Part shown: positions 1-10,408 of the stretch, piece after piece
How the letters are laid out: each line of letters starts with the position of its first letter
Numbering within the stretch: position 1 is the first letter of the stretch
Assembly: GCF_009707365.1 (NCBI RefSeq)
Contig: NZ_CP046122.1
Span: 1,984,001 to 2,048,000, forward strand
Origin: Microlunatus sp. Gsoil 973
GTDB lineage: Bacteria; Actinomycetota; Actinomycetes; Propionibacteriales; Propionibacteriaceae
DNA: 64,000 bases
Reading direction: 5' to 3'
Notes under the pieces: model-generated
What the model was told of the DNA's origin: nothing
The model's database searches: none
What the model saw: the letters and a program-made list of their open reading frames with translations, nothing else
Position numbers and translations under genes: made by a program

Positions 1-612
1 GTCGCCAATGTCGCCGAGCCACTCCGCCTGCATCGGGTCGCCGGTTCCCGCGGACGGACCGAACGGGCCCGCGAACTGCTGGATCTGGTCGGCATCCCCG
101 CGGATCTCCAGGAGCACTACCCACGGCAACTCTCCGGTGGCCAGCAGCAGCGGGTGGCCATCGCTCGCGCGCTGGCACTCGACCCGGCTGTACTGGTCTG
201 TGACGAGCCGACCTCGGCTCTGGACGTGTCGATCCAGGCAGAGATTCTCGACCTGCTGTCCGGCCTGCGAGAGCGTCTGGGGTTGTCGCTGCTGTTCGTC
301 ACCCACAACCTGGCCGTCGCCCAGCGGCTCTGTGACCGGATCGTGGTGATGGCCGACGGCCTGATCGTCGAGATGGCACCGACCGAGGAACTGTTCACCC
401 GGCCCGGCCATCCCTACACCAAGGCGCTGCTTTCGGCGGTGATGCCGACGCACGGTGACCCACTTCCGCTTGTGCGTCGACCGGCCACGATCGGCCGCGG
501 CGCACTGATCGAGATCAACTCCGACCACTGGGTCCGTCAGGACCTCGAAGATCGCCACCAACCAACCGCCGGTCGCGACCCCGCGCGCTCGGCGAGAGTT
601 CAGGAGGACTGA
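1..612 (+). CDS. Oligopeptide/dipeptide ABC transporter ATP-binding protein (5' end missing)
   Basis: This is the C-terminal part of an ATPase that powers uptake by a peptide/nickel/opine-type ABC importer at the cytoplasmic face of the membrane. The reading frame is open from the first base of the window, so the start and Walker A lie upstream. Visible motifs are the ABC signature LSGGQQQRVAIARAL, Walker B VLVCDEPTSALD and the H-loop FVTHN, followed by the short C-terminal extension typical of OppF/DppF proteins (HPYTKALLSAV). Its TGA overlaps the ATG of the substrate-binding protein by one base, indicating one operon and translational coupling. The substrate cannot be read from the sequence. 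Confidence 0.93.
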   Translation, partial: VANVAEPLRLHRVAGSRGRTERARELLDLVGIPADLQEHYPRQLSGGQQQRVAIARALALDPAVLVCDEPTSALDVSIQAEILDLLSGLRERLGLSLLFVTHNLAVAQRLCDRIVVMADGLIVEMAPTEELFTRPGHPYTKALLSAVMPTHGDPLPLVRRPATIGRGALIEINSDHWVRQDLEDRHQPTAGRDPARSARVQED

Positions 613-2393
613 TGACCGCACCACGCACGCTCTCGCGTCGGCTGTTTCTCGGAGGCACACTTGCGGCGAGCGCCGTCGGCTTCGCGTCGTGCACCTTCAG
701 CAGCGACGGGCCGGGCACAGCCGGCGCGAACACCGACGACGCCGGAACCTCGGCTCAGATGACCTTCACCCAGATGATGCGACCGATCGACCATCTGGAT
801 CCGGCCTTCATCGGTTCGACCGTCCCGGACACGGCATGGTTGGCCGCCGGTCTGATGGAAGGACTACTCCTGCTGGATCCCGACAACGGGAACAACCTGC
901 TGCCGGGAGTGGCCCAGAAGTGGCTGATGTCCGACGACGGGCTGACCTATACGTTCACGCTCCGCGCCGACGCGAAGTGGTCCAACGGCGATCCCGTGAC
1001 CGCGGACGACTTCGTCTGGAACTGGCAACGCAGTCTGTCACCGGCCACCGCGAAACAGCAGGAGAACGACCTGGCGTTCGGCGGGGACGTCTATCAGAAC
1101 GTCGTCGGCGCGGCCGACTTCTTCGCCGGGAAGACCACCGATTTCTCCACTGTCGGAGTGAAGGCCAAGGATGATCACACGCTGCAGTTCACCCTGGTCG
1201 AGCCGGATCCCCTGTTCCTGCCGGTGCTGGCCGGTCAGACAACCCGCCCGCTGCACCCGCAGACCGTCGAGGATCACCCCGACGACTGGTTCGCGCCGCA
1301 GAACTGGGTCAGTAACGGTCCCTACGTGCTCAAGAAGTGGCGCGCCAACGCCGGCTTCACCGCCGACCGGAACAGCAGCTACTGGGACAAGGACAACTAC
1401 CCGATCGCGAGCTGGCGGGGTGTCTTCAACGACGGTGGCGACCCGGCCGGGATGGTCCAGTACAACGCCGATGAAATCGACCTGTTCCGCGTCAACGGTG
1501 ATCCGGATTCGATCCTGTCCGATGACAGTCTCGCCGATCAGTTCCACCTGGCGACGCTCACCCAGTTCAATTCGCTGGAGATGCTCAACAGTGAGAATCC
1601 GGTTCTCGAGGAGGACGTACGTGTCCGGCTGGCGCTTTCGATGGCCATCGATCGCGAAGCCGTGGCCAAGATCGCCAAGCCGCTCAAGCCGGCCACGACA
1701 CTGTGCCCCAGCGGCATTCCCGGCTATGACGAGGTTCGACCGGCAACCAAGTTCGATCCGGCGGGCGCCAAGAAGCTTCTCGCCGAGGCCGGCTACGCCA
1801 ACGGCAAGGGCATGCCGACGATCAACATCATGATCTACGACAGCCTCCCCTGGATCGAGGCCGTCGGCGAGATGTGGACCCAGCACCTTGGCATCAAGTA
1901 CAAGATCGACCAGGTCGATGTCGGCGTGCTCACCGAGAAGACCGATCAGGTACACCCGGCCGACTACGTCGGTTTCCGCTACTACCATTACGGGATCAGG
2001 GTGCCGACGATGTACGGATTCGCAAGCCTGATGCCGGCGCAACAGCGAGCCATGCCGACGGCGGCCTGCAAGAGGTTCTGGGAGATCGACGCCGACCAGA
2101 AGCTGTCCGACTCGGAGAAGATCAGGCAGCAGGACGCCCTGATGAAGAAGAACTGGTGGCCGTCCTATCGCAAGTACGCCGGGCTGGTCGAGCAGGCGCG
2201 CAACGCCGCCGACCCGGCCAAGAGCCAGCAGCTTGCCGTACAGGCCGCCAGTGCCCTGGAACAGACCCACGTCGACATTCCCATCCTGTGGTCGGGATAC
2301 ACGTTCATGATCAAACCGGACGTGAAGGGGCTGAAGCCGACGTCGTACATGGATCTGCTGTTCAATCTGAAGGGCGTCACGGTGGGCGGCTGA
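612..2393 (+). CDS. ABC transporter substrate-binding lipoprotein, family 5 (OppA-like)
   Basis: Extracytoplasmic binding protein of about 593 residues for the upstream ABC transporter. The N-terminus has a twin-arginine motif (SRRLFLGG), a hydrophobic stretch and a lipobox-like FASC, so it is probably Tat-exported and lipid-anchored. The fold is SBP_bac_5: WSNGDPVTADDFVWNWQRSL and the SNGPYVLKKW segment are typical of OppA-type peptide binders. The ATG overlaps the stop of the ATPase gene by one base and is preceded by AGGAGG. No permease gene follows, so the permeases are presumably upstream of the window. Ligand unknown. A peptide is the default guess for the family. Confidence 0.9.
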   Translation: MTAPRTLSRRLFLGGTLAASAVGFASCTFSSDGPGTAGANTDDAGTSAQMTFTQMMRPIDHLDPAFIGSTVPDTAWLAAGLMEGLLLLDPDNGNNLLPGVAQKWLMSDDGLTYTFTLRADAKWSNGDPVTADDFVWNWQRSLSPATAKQQENDLAFGGDVYQNVVGAADFFAGKTTDFSTVGVKAKDDHTLQFTLVEPDPLFLPVLAGQTTRPLHPQTVEDHPDDWFAPQNWVSNGPYVLKKWRANAGFTADRNSSYWDKDNYPIASWRGVFNDGGDPAGMVQYNADEIDLFRVNGDPDSILSDDSLADQFHLATLTQFNSLEMLNSENPVLEEDVRVRLALSMAIDREAVAKIAKPLKPATTLCPSGIPGYDEVRPATKFDPAGAKKLLAEAGYANGKGMPTINIMIYDSLPWIEAVGEMWTQHLGIKYKIDQVDVGVLTEKTDQVHPADYVGFRYYHYGIRVPTMYGFASLMPAQQRAMPTAACKRFWEIDADQKLSDSEKIRQQDALMKKNWWPSYRKYAGLVEQARNAADPAKSQQLAVQAASALEQTHVDIPILWSGYTFMIKPDVKGLKPTSYMDLLFNLKGVTVGG

Positions 2394-2438
2394 CCTCGGT
2401 TCGTTGATCTTGCATTCCCAGTTGACGGAGAGGACCAG

Positions 2439-3233
2439 ATGGCACCCGGTGTGATCAGTTTCGACCTGGACGGCACGTTGATCCAGGGACCGTTCGGCCG
2501 AGTGCTGACCGACCTGCAGGACACCCTTGCGGCCGCCGGCGTCGCCGGCGCCAAGACCGCGATCCAACGCAGGCACAGGGAATTGCTCGTCACCGATCCC
2601 CTGGCGGCCTACGACTGGGATGCCATCGTCGGCGGTTATCTGTCCGATGCGGGATTGCGTCCGCCGTTCGATCTGATCGAGCGACTGAACGAGCATGTCC
2701 GCCGTGGCGAGACCCGGATACTGCATGAGCGGACCTTCGAGGGCATCGGTGCGCTCCGATCGGCGGGGTGGCGGGTCGTCGTGTTGACCAACGGCTGGCG
2801 TCGCTACCAGGAACCGATCCTGCGCGGAATCGGCATGCTCGACGCGGTCGATCAGTTGCTGACCGCTGACGACATCGGCCTGCCCAAGCCGGCAGCCGAG
2901 GCCTTCGCCGCTGCCCGGGGCGGTGCGACCGAGCACGTGCATGTCGGCGATCGCATCGACCACGACATCGTCGGTGGGAATCGCGCCGGCGCGCGGACCG
3001 TCCTGCTGCGACCGGACGTCCCGATTCAGGGCGCTGGGAGCGATGACGACCCAGCGGTGATCGATTACCTGCGCGAGCTCGCCGAACGGCAGAACGCGCT
3101 GCCGGTCGAACCGCCGGGGCTGACGATCCCGGACTACTTCGAAACGAGCATGTCCGGCGTTGTCGACGCGGTCATCCGGTCATCGACCGAGGACTGGACG
3201 GCAGGCAACTCGGTGTGCAGCACCACCTCGTAG
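2439..3233 (+). CDS. HAD-superfamily hydrolase
   Basis: Predicted cytoplasmic phosphatase-type hydrolase of 264 residues. HAD motif I is FDLDGTL (nucleophile Asp and acid/base Asp near residues 9 and 11), motif II is VVLTNGW, motif III is the Lys in LPKPAAE, and motif IV is GDRIDHD, which coordinates magnesium. It lies 45 bases after the transporter lipoprotein with an SD-like GGAGAGGA, so it may be co-transcribed and act on an imported compound, though the substrate is unknown. The last 100 bases overlap the convergent GntR gene. The tail after PDYFETSM looks non-conserved and may be a read-through extension. Confidence 0.85.
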   Translation: MAPGVISFDLDGTLIQGPFGRVLTDLQDTLAAAGVAGAKTAIQRRHRELLVTDPLAAYDWDAIVGGYLSDAGLRPPFDLIERLNEHVRRGETRILHERTFEGIGALRSAGWRVVVLTNGWRRYQEPILRGIGMLDAVDQLLTADDIGLPKPAAEAFAAARGGATEHVHVGDRIDHDIVGGNRAGARTVLLRPDVPIQGAGSDDDPAVIDYLRELAERQNALPVEPPGLTIPDYFETSMSGVVDAVIRSSTEDWTAGNSVCSTTS

Positions 3234-3952
3234 CGGTCTGCCCGATAGATCGATCGACCGACCTCGATGACCACGCCGTCGGCGTCGCGGCTGGTTCCCA
3301 GCATCTCGAAGGCGGGCACGCCGGGGGCCACCCCCAACAGCGCCGCATCCGCGGTCGAGACCACAACGGCACGGATCCGCTGCGTGTGCTGGGCCGCCCG
3401 GGTCCGCCACCGCGCCTCGAGTTCGCGATGCATCGACCCGCTGGTGAAGTCCACTGATTCGATCCCGGGGAACCTGCGGATCGACAGCTGGGAACGGGCG
3501 ACCGCCATCGGTTCGCCGTCGGCGGTCCGCAGCCGGACCAGATCGAGATAGGGATCACCGGCTTCGATCTCCAGCGCCGCGGCAACCGCTCGGCTCGCCT
3601 TCCTGACCCGTGAAGACACCTTGTGGCCGCCGGGTGTCATTCCCCGCGCCCGAATGTCGTCGTCGTAGGAGGCCAGATGCCGGGTATGCACGAATCTCGG
3701 ATGGCTGACGAAGGTACCTCGACGCGGAATCCGCTCGGCCCATCCGGCCTCGACAAGATGATCGACAGCCTCACGTGCCGTCATCCGAGCGACGCCGAAA
3801 TGTTCGGCGATGATCCGTTCCGAGGGCAGTTCCGCCCCGGTCCGCAGTCCCGAAACGAGTTGCTGCAGATGACGGAAGATCTGCCGGCCCCGAGGCTCCC
3901 CCTCGCCCAACTGTCGAGGGACGCCGTCAAGGACTCCACGACCAGTGTTCAT
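3134..3952 (-). CDS. GntR-family transcriptional regulator (HutC/UTRA type)
   Basis: Repressor-type regulator of 272 residues. The N-terminus is a GntR winged helix (roughly residues 20-90: RTGAELPSERIIAEHFGVAR, then TAREAVDHLVEAGW and RGTFV). The C-terminal two thirds are a UTRA ligand-binding domain ending in the usual IYRADRYEVVL. The start ATG has AGAGGAA upstream and lies 30 bases after parE on the same strand, so part of its expression may come from parE. It converges on the ABC/HAD operon, with a 100-base 3' overlap with the HAD gene, and is a plausible regulator of that operon. Effector unknown. Confidence 0.88.
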   Translation of the reverse strand: MNTGRGVLDGVPRQLGEGEPRGRQIFRHLQQLVSGLRTGAELPSERIIAEHFGVARMTAREAVDHLVEAGWAERIPRRGTFVSHPRFVHTRHLASYDDDIRARGMTPGGHKVSSRVRKASRAVAAALEIEAGDPYLDLVRLRTADGEPMAVARSQLSIRRFPGIESVDFTSGSMHRELEARWRTRAAQHTQRIRAVVVSTADAALLGVAPGVPAFEMLGTSRDADGVVIEVGRSIYRADRYEVVLHTELPAVQSSVDDRMTASTTPDMLVSK

Positions 3953-3982
3953 CGCTTGTTCCTCTGTCCCGGGGCGACCCGA

Positions 3983-6085
3983 TCAGGCGTCGATCGTCGC
4001 AGTGTCCACCTGGTAGGCGCCCTCGACCAGGAACTCCCGCCGCGGGGCGACCTCGTTGCCCATCAGCAGTTCGAAGGTCAGCTCCGCGGCCGCCACGTCG
4101 TCGACGGTCAGCCGGCGCAGCAATCGGTGCTTCGGGTTCATCGTCGTCTCCGCCAACTGTCGGGCGTCCATCTCGCCCAGTCCCTTGTATCGCTGGGGTT
4201 CCTTGTAGTTGACCCCCTTCTTGGTCAACTCCGCCGCCTTACGCTGGTACTCCGGATCGGAGTAGGTGTAGATGTACTTGTCCATCCCCTTCTTGGGGTT
4301 CGTCAGCTCGAAGCGGTGCAGTGGAGGCACTGCCGAGTACACCCGTCCCGCCTCGACCATCGGCCGCATGTAGCGGAAGAACAGCGTCGCCAACAACGTA
4401 CGGATGTGAGCGCCGTCGGAGTCCGCGTCGGCCATGAAGATCACCTTGCCGTAGCGGGCCGCATCGAGATCGAAGGTCCGTCCGGAGCCGGCCCCGACCA
4501 CCTGGATGATCGAGGCGCACTCGGTGTTCTTCAGCATCTCCCCGATCGACGCCTTCTGGACGTTCAGGATCTTTCCGCGGATCGGCAGCAGCGCCTGGTA
4601 CTCGGAGTTCCGCGCTGCCAGTGCCGTACCAAGCGCCGAGTCGCCCTCGACGATGAACAGTTCACAGCGGTCGACGTCGGTGCTGCGGCAGTCCTTCAGC
4701 TTCGGCGGCAGAGTGGATGACTCCAGGGCGTTCTTGCGCCGCTGGGCCTCCTTGTGCTGCCGGGCCGCCACCCGGGCGCGCGAGGCGGAGACGACCTTCT
4801 CCAGCACCGTACGGGCCTGTGCCTTGGCGTCCCGCTTGGTCGAGGTCAGGAAGCCGAGCAATTCGCGCTCGACGACCTTGCCGACCAGCCGGGTGACCGC
4901 CGGCGTGCCGAGCACCTCCTTGGTCTGGCCCTCGAACTGCGGCTCGGCCAGCCGGACCGTGACAACGCCGGTCATGCCCTCGAGGATGTCGTCCTTGGTC
5001 ACCTCGTCGTTGCTCTTGAGCAACCGCGTGCCCTGCAGCGCCTTGTCGAAGGTCCGGGTCAGGGCGCGGTCGAAACCCTGCACGTGGGTGCCGCCCTTGG
5101 GCGTGGCGATCACGTTGACGAAGGACTGGATCTTGGTCTCGTACCCCTTGCCCCAGCGCACAGCGATGTCGATCTCGAGATCACGATCGACGTCGGTGGG
5201 GGTCATATGACCGTCATCGTCCAGCATCGGCACGGTTTCGGTGAACTGCTCGGTCCCCTGCAGCCGGATCACGTCGGTGATGCCGTCGTCCTCGGCGAGG
5301 AACTCGCAGAACTCGGTGATCCCGCCGTCGTGCTTGAAGGTCTCGGTCTGGGGCTCGTCGCCGTTCTCACCGACCTTGCGGGCGTCGGTGATCGTCAGCG
5401 CCAGTCCCGGCACCAGGAAGCTGGTCTGCCGCAACCGCGCCTTGAGTTCGTCGATCGACAATGCGGCATCGCGATGGAAGATCTGCCGGTCCGGCCAGAA
5501 GGTGATCCGGGTGCCGGTGACGCCCTTCTTGACCCGGCCGACCTTCCGCAGCCCGCTGCTCGGAGTGAACTTGGCGTTCTCGCCCGGCCCGGCGAACGTT
5601 CCCGGCACGCCGCGTTGGAAGGACATCGCCCAGGTGGCTGAGTTGCGGTCGACCTCGACGTCAAGCCGCGAGCTCAACGCGTTGACCACCGAGGAACCGA
5701 CACCGTGCAGACCACCGGCCGCGTTGTACGCCCCTCCGCCGAACTTGCCGCCGGCATGCAGCCGGGTGAAGATCACCTCGACGCCGCTCAGCCCGGTCCG
5801 CGGCTCGGTGTCGACCGGCATGCCACGCGCGTGGTCACTGACCGAGATGCTGCCGTCGGCATTCAGCGACACCTCGACCTCGGTACCGAAACCGGCCAAC
5901 GCCTCATCGACGGTGTTGTCAATCAGCTCCCACACGCAGTGCATCAGGCCGCGGGTGTCGGTCGACCCGACATACATGCCGGGGCGTTTCCGTACCGCCT
6001 CGAGTCCTTCGAGCACCAAAAGATGCCGGGCCTCGTAATCCCGACTCTCGGCAGCCGGTCCTGCAGTCTTTCTCGCTGTGGGCAC
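3983..6085 (-). CDS. parE: DNA topoisomerase IV subunit B / GyrB-like type IIA topoisomerase subunit
   Basis: ATPase subunit of a type IIA topoisomerase, 700 residues. The N-terminal GHKL ATPase domain shows ELIDNTVDEAL, GGKFGGGAYNAAGGLHGVGSS and the transducer region. The TOPRIM region has EGDSALG, PIRGKILNVQKA and DADSDGAHIR (DADSDG where DADVDG is commoner). The protein follows the actinobacterial ParE pattern, including the FVNVIATPKGGTHVQGF segment and the ending QRYKGLGEMDA plus NEVAPRREF. The start is GTG at 6085, with no strong SD. Position beside the DUF7455 gene and rpoD matches the parE-hrdB neighbourhood known in Streptomyces. No parC partner is in the window, so the holoenzyme assignment rests on family resemblance. 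Confidence 0.93.
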   Translation of the reverse strand: MPTARKTAGPAAESRDYEARHLLVLEGLEAVRKRPGMYVGSTDTRGLMHCVWELIDNTVDEALAGFGTEVEVSLNADGSISVSDHARGMPVDTEPRTGLSGVEVIFTRLHAGGKFGGGAYNAAGGLHGVGSSVVNALSSRLDVEVDRNSATWAMSFQRGVPGTFAGPGENAKFTPSSGLRKVGRVKKGVTGTRITFWPDRQIFHRDAALSIDELKARLRQTSFLVPGLALTITDARKVGENGDEPQTETFKHDGGITEFCEFLAEDDGITDVIRLQGTEQFTETVPMLDDDGHMTPTDVDRDLEIDIAVRWGKGYETKIQSFVNVIATPKGGTHVQGFDRALTRTFDKALQGTRLLKSNDEVTKDDILEGMTGVVTVRLAEPQFEGQTKEVLGTPAVTRLVGKVVERELLGFLTSTKRDAKAQARTVLEKVVSASRARVAARQHKEAQRRKNALESSTLPPKLKDCRSTDVDRCELFIVEGDSALGTALAARNSEYQALLPIRGKILNVQKASIGEMLKNTECASIIQVVGAGSGRTFDLDAARYGKVIFMADADSDGAHIRTLLATLFFRYMRPMVEAGRVYSAVPPLHRFELTNPKKGMDKYIYTYSDPEYQRKAAELTKKGVNYKEPQRYKGLGEMDARQLAETTMNPKHRLLRRLTVDDVAAAELTFELLMGNEVAPRREFLVEGAYQVDTATIDA

Positions 6086-6429
6086 CCCGCGAGATTACCC
6101 GCAGCGCGTCGGTGTTCGGCGGAGGCACCGCCGGTGGTCACCGGTTCTCCACGAGCGAACGAACACGACGCACCAGACCGCGGAATGCCGCGTGAGGACG
6201 GGCCTTCGCCGGGTAACGTAGAGACTGCCAGGCGATGGCGGCCCGACCAACCACCGGTTGAACCGGATCAGCGGTCAAACCGTGATCGTTGTAACCGAAC
6301 CTTCATGAATTTGGGTCCAACAGTGGAACTAAGTTCGACCGGTCGGCTGTTTACTGGTGGTAAGTCCGAAAGCGTGAAGCAGGCGCGATCACCCGGGCGA
6401 CCGGGAGGATCTGAGAAAGAGAGGCCATC
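6086..6429. other. Intergenic region between divergent parE and DUF7455 genes
   Basis: This 344-base stretch must hold the divergent promoters of parE (leftward) and the DUF7455 gene (rightward). I see no pair of -35 and -10 hexamers with good spacing. TAACGT at 6214-6219 is a possible -10 but lacks a convincing -35. The right end carries an AGAGAGG ribosome-binding site before the GTG at 6430. No RNA gene or repeat was recognised. Confidence 0.5.
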
Positions 6430-6627
6430 GTGAGCACTTCAGTCATCGACGACGCAGCCCTGACGGCGGCGGACCGGTGCGACCGTTGCGGCGCGCAGGC
6501 CTACGTACGCGTCACCATGCCTGGTGGTTCCCAGCTTCTGTTCTGTGCTCACCATGGCAAGGAGCATGCCGACAAGTTGAGGCAGGTTGCGCTGAAGATC
6601 CACGACGAAACGTCTCGGATCAGCTGA
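6430..6627 (+). CDS. DUF7455 small zinc-ribbon-like protein
   Basis: A 65-residue protein with a CDRCGAQAYVRV segment and a later FCAHHGKEH segment, giving Cys-x2-Cys and Cys-x-His-His pairs that suggest one bound metal. This small family is conserved in actinobacteria next to the principal sigma factor gene, and that is the arrangement here (rpoD convergent on the right, parE divergent on the left). The start is GTG at 6430 behind AGAGAGG. A strong terminator follows. Function is unknown. A transcription-linked role is only suggested by neighbourhood. Confidence 0.85.
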   Translation: MSTSVIDDAALTAADRCDRCGAQAYVRVTMPGGSQLLFCAHHGKEHADKLRQVALKIHDETSRIS

Positions 6628-6677
6628 CCTGCGGCCGGCCGGAAGTTCAGAAGTACGGCCGCCCGTGAATATCTGAT

Positions 6678-6722
6678 CGCCGCCGCGATCTCCGGTTGAG
6701 GAGGTCGCGGCGGCGCGCTTTT
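6678..6722 (+). terminator. Rho-independent terminator after the DUF7455 gene
   Basis: A 16-bp stem (6678-6693 pairs with 6700-6715, one G-T wobble, loop GGTTGA) is followed by CGCTTTT. It lies about 50 bases past the stop codon at 6627 and ends transcription toward rpoD. Confidence 0.85.
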
Positions 6723-6741
6723 CCGGCATCCGTGAGAACCA

Positions 6742-6779
6742 AGAACGGCCCTCCTCCGGCGTGGGAGAAGAGCCGTTCT
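6742..6779 (-). terminator. Probable terminator of rpoD
   Basis: AGAACGGC (6742-6749) pairs with GCCGTTCT (6772-6779), with additional CTCC/GGAG pairing inside. It sits just beyond the rpoD stop. On the minus strand the stem is followed by TGGTTCT, a weak T-rich tail. Confidence 0.6.
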
Positions 6780-6792
6780 CGTCAGGAACTGG

Positions 6793-8214
<1,422 letters not shown>

Positions 8215-8424
8215 AAGAACCTCTCGCTTACCGGTACGGATGCATCGGGATTGCTCTGCCTTGCAGAGCTATTGACTTTAGGGCAGGGCCAGGCCATCAG
8301 AAGTCAACCCCTGCTCCGCAAAGTATTCTGACACGCCAACCCAAATCGGGCTGCATTGATTCGGAACCGACGTGTCGGGCCAGACGTTACCCGCGCGCCC
8401 AAAAGGTCGCGGCAGGTACCCCGA

Positions 8425-8838
8425 TCAACGGGTTCCGGCCTCCGCCTTGACCGCCAGGACCGGACACGAGGCGTCCAACAGCACCCGTTGGGCATTGCTG
8501 CCCAGCAACAGTTTTCCGACCGGCGAACGGCGACGCAATCCGATGACGATGATCGCGTCCGGGGAGCTTTCCGAAACCTTGATCAACTCCTCGGCCGGAT
8601 CCAACACATCGGGCGCCTGGTGGATCCGGTACGGCACACCGGTGGCCGTCATCTCCTCATCCAGCCCGGCCAATTCCTCGCCGGGGGCGGTGTGCACGAT
8701 GACGATCTTGGCGGCGCCGGCGCGGGCGATGCGGATGGCTCGCTGCAGGGCGGCCCGTCCCTCGGGTTTGGCCGTGTAGCCGACGACGATGGTGGAGGCC
8801 ACCGAGCCAGTACCCGGAGTCCGATCGCTTCCCGTCAT
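8425..8838 (-). CDS. Universal stress protein (UspA family)
   Basis: Single-domain Usp protein of 137 residues, a Rossmann-like alpha/beta fold. The nucleotide-binding signature G-x2-G-x9-G-(S/T) is partly met by GLRRRSPVGKLLLGSNAQRV, suggesting ATP binding. I chose the ATG at 8838 over an upstream in-frame start at 8862 because GGGAGGAG lies at the right distance before it. A 12-bp unit containing GCCGTTCA is repeated about three times just upstream (8870-8900). Such proteins accumulate under growth arrest or stress. No specific partner is evident. Confidence 0.88.
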   Translation of the reverse strand: MTGSDRTPGTGSVASTIVVGYTAKPEGRAALQRAIRIARAGAAKIVIVHTAPGEELAGLDEEMTATGVPYRIHQAPDVLDPAEELIKVSESSPDAIIVIGLRRRSPVGKLLLGSNAQRVLLDASCPVLAVKAEAGTR

Positions 8839-8895
8839 GCCTTGCTCCTCCCAGCCGTGCAATACAGCCGTTCACCCTGCCGTTCAACCTGCCGT

Positions 8896-10365
8896 TCAGT
8901 CGACCGGCCAACTGTGCACCGGGTCCCCGGCCGCCATCAGGTCCCGATACTCGGCAAGCATCCCGTGCAGCGCCGTGTCCCGATCATCCCCCGCTTCCTC
9001 CCGCCGCGTTACCGCCGCAGTCTGCCAGGTTGCCCCGTTGACCCGGGACAGGCACCGCTTTTCGATGATCCCCAGCAGCCGATCGGCCTCGTCAGCGGGT
9101 ACCCGCCACCGCCGCAGCCCGTCGTAGGCGATCGGCAGCAGCTTGCGCAGCACCAGGTCGGTGACCGGCACCTCCCCCACCCCTGGCCAGACCACCTCGG
9201 AGAGGATCCCGTGCCGCACGCCGCTTTCGAAGTTCGCCGCCGCGGTGCGGAAGTCCAACTGGGTCCACACCGGCCGGTCCGCCTCCGCGAGCGCCCGCAC
9301 CAGACCCGCGAAGAACGCGGCGTTGGCGAGCACGTCGACGACGGTCGGACCTGCCGGAAGCACCCGGTTCTCCACCCGCAGGTGCGGTTTTCCGCCCGCC
9401 GGGTCGTAGACCGGCCGGTTCCAGCGATAGACCGTGCCGTTGTGCAGCTGGAGTTCGTCCAGTCGCGGAGTGCCTCCGGCGTCCAGGACAGCGGCAGGGT
9501 CCTCGTCGGTGATCACCGGGAGCAGCGGCGCGAAGAACCGGGAGTTCTCCTCGAAGAGGTCGTGGACCGAAGAGATCCAGCGCTCACCGAACCAGACCCG
9601 CGGCCGTACGCCCTGGGCCTTGAGATCATCGCTGCGGGTGTCGCTGGCCTGCAGGAACAGCGGGACCCGCGACTCATCGACCAGCCGCCGCCCGAAGACG
9701 TACGGGGAATTCGCCCCGACGGCCACCTGGACGCCGGCGATCGCCTGCGCCGCGTTCCAGTACGGCGCGAAGTCGTCCGGACTGACCTGCAGATGGACCT
9801 GGGTCGAGGTGCAGGCCGCTTCCGGCATCACGGAATCGCTCACCAGTCGCAACCGCTCCTGGCCGTCGATGTTGATCACGATGTCCTCTCCCCGCGCCTG
9901 CAGCACCTGCTCGTTCAGCAGAGCGAACCGCGGGTTGGCCGAGAGGTTCTCCATGATCGCGTGTTCCGGCCGCAGCGTCGGCAGGATGCCGATGATCACC
10001 AGCCGCGCGCCGCTCACCTTCTGATCTGCCTCGACCATCGCCCTGCGCAGGAAGTCCTCGAACCAGCTCAGACCCCCGTCGGCGAGCACCCGGGGCGGCA
10101 CGTTGATCTCCAGGTTGAAACGGCCAAGTTCGGTCTGGAACTCCTCCGCCGCGATCGCGGCAAGTGCCTGGGCGTTCTGCATCGCCGGTTCGAACCGGTC
10201 GTCGATCAGATTCAGCTCGACCTCCAGTCCGCTCATCGGGCGCTCGGCCTCGAAACGATCTTCGGCGACCATCCGCGCCAGCACCTCGAGCCCGGCCCGG
10301 ACCTTCTCCCGGTGCCTGGTGCGATCGGCACGGGTGAACCGCTGCTCTTCGACGTCGTCACCCAT
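8896..10365 (-). CDS. Glutamate-cysteine ligase family protein (GCS2-like)
   Basis: Cytoplasmic ligase-type enzyme of 489 residues from the glutamate-cysteine ligase superfamily, which join an amino acid to a gamma-carboxyl group using ATP. Recognisable segments are SGLEVELNLID near the start, LGRFNLEINVPPR, TSTQVHLQV, VGANSPYVFG and LHLRVENRVLPAGPT-like text (HLRVENRVLPAGPT). The in-frame ATG at 10365 has GGATGGGG upstream and is preferred to the GTG at 10383. The actual substrate is uncertain because actinobacteria make mycothiol rather than glutathione. Gamma-glutamyl ligation in another context is possible. Confidence 0.8.
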   Translation of the reverse strand: MGDDVEEQRFTRADRTRHREKVRAGLEVLARMVAEDRFEAERPMSGLEVELNLIDDRFEPAMQNAQALAAIAAEEFQTELGRFNLEINVPPRVLADGGLSWFEDFLRRAMVEADQKVSGARLVIIGILPTLRPEHAIMENLSANPRFALLNEQVLQARGEDIVINIDGQERLRLVSDSVMPEAACTSTQVHLQVSPDDFAPYWNAAQAIAGVQVAVGANSPYVFGRRLVDESRVPLFLQASDTRSDDLKAQGVRPRVWFGERWISSVHDLFEENSRFFAPLLPVITDEDPAAVLDAGGTPRLDELQLHNGTVYRWNRPVYDPAGGKPHLRVENRVLPAGPTVVDVLANAAFFAGLVRALAEADRPVWTQLDFRTAAANFESGVRHGILSEVVWPGVGEVPVTDLVLRKLLPIAYDGLRRWRVPADEADRLLGIIEKRCLSRVNGATWQTAAVTRREEAGDDRDTALHGMLAEYRDLMAAGDPVHSWPVD

Positions 10366-10408
10366 GACCCCATCCTTACCCACAACCGGCCGGATCTAGG
10401 CTCGGACG

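Noticed and set aside
1038-2963. Minus-strand open frame of 641 codons opposite the OppA-like and HAD genes
   Set aside because: Shadow of two real genes. Composition only, with no conserved blocks.
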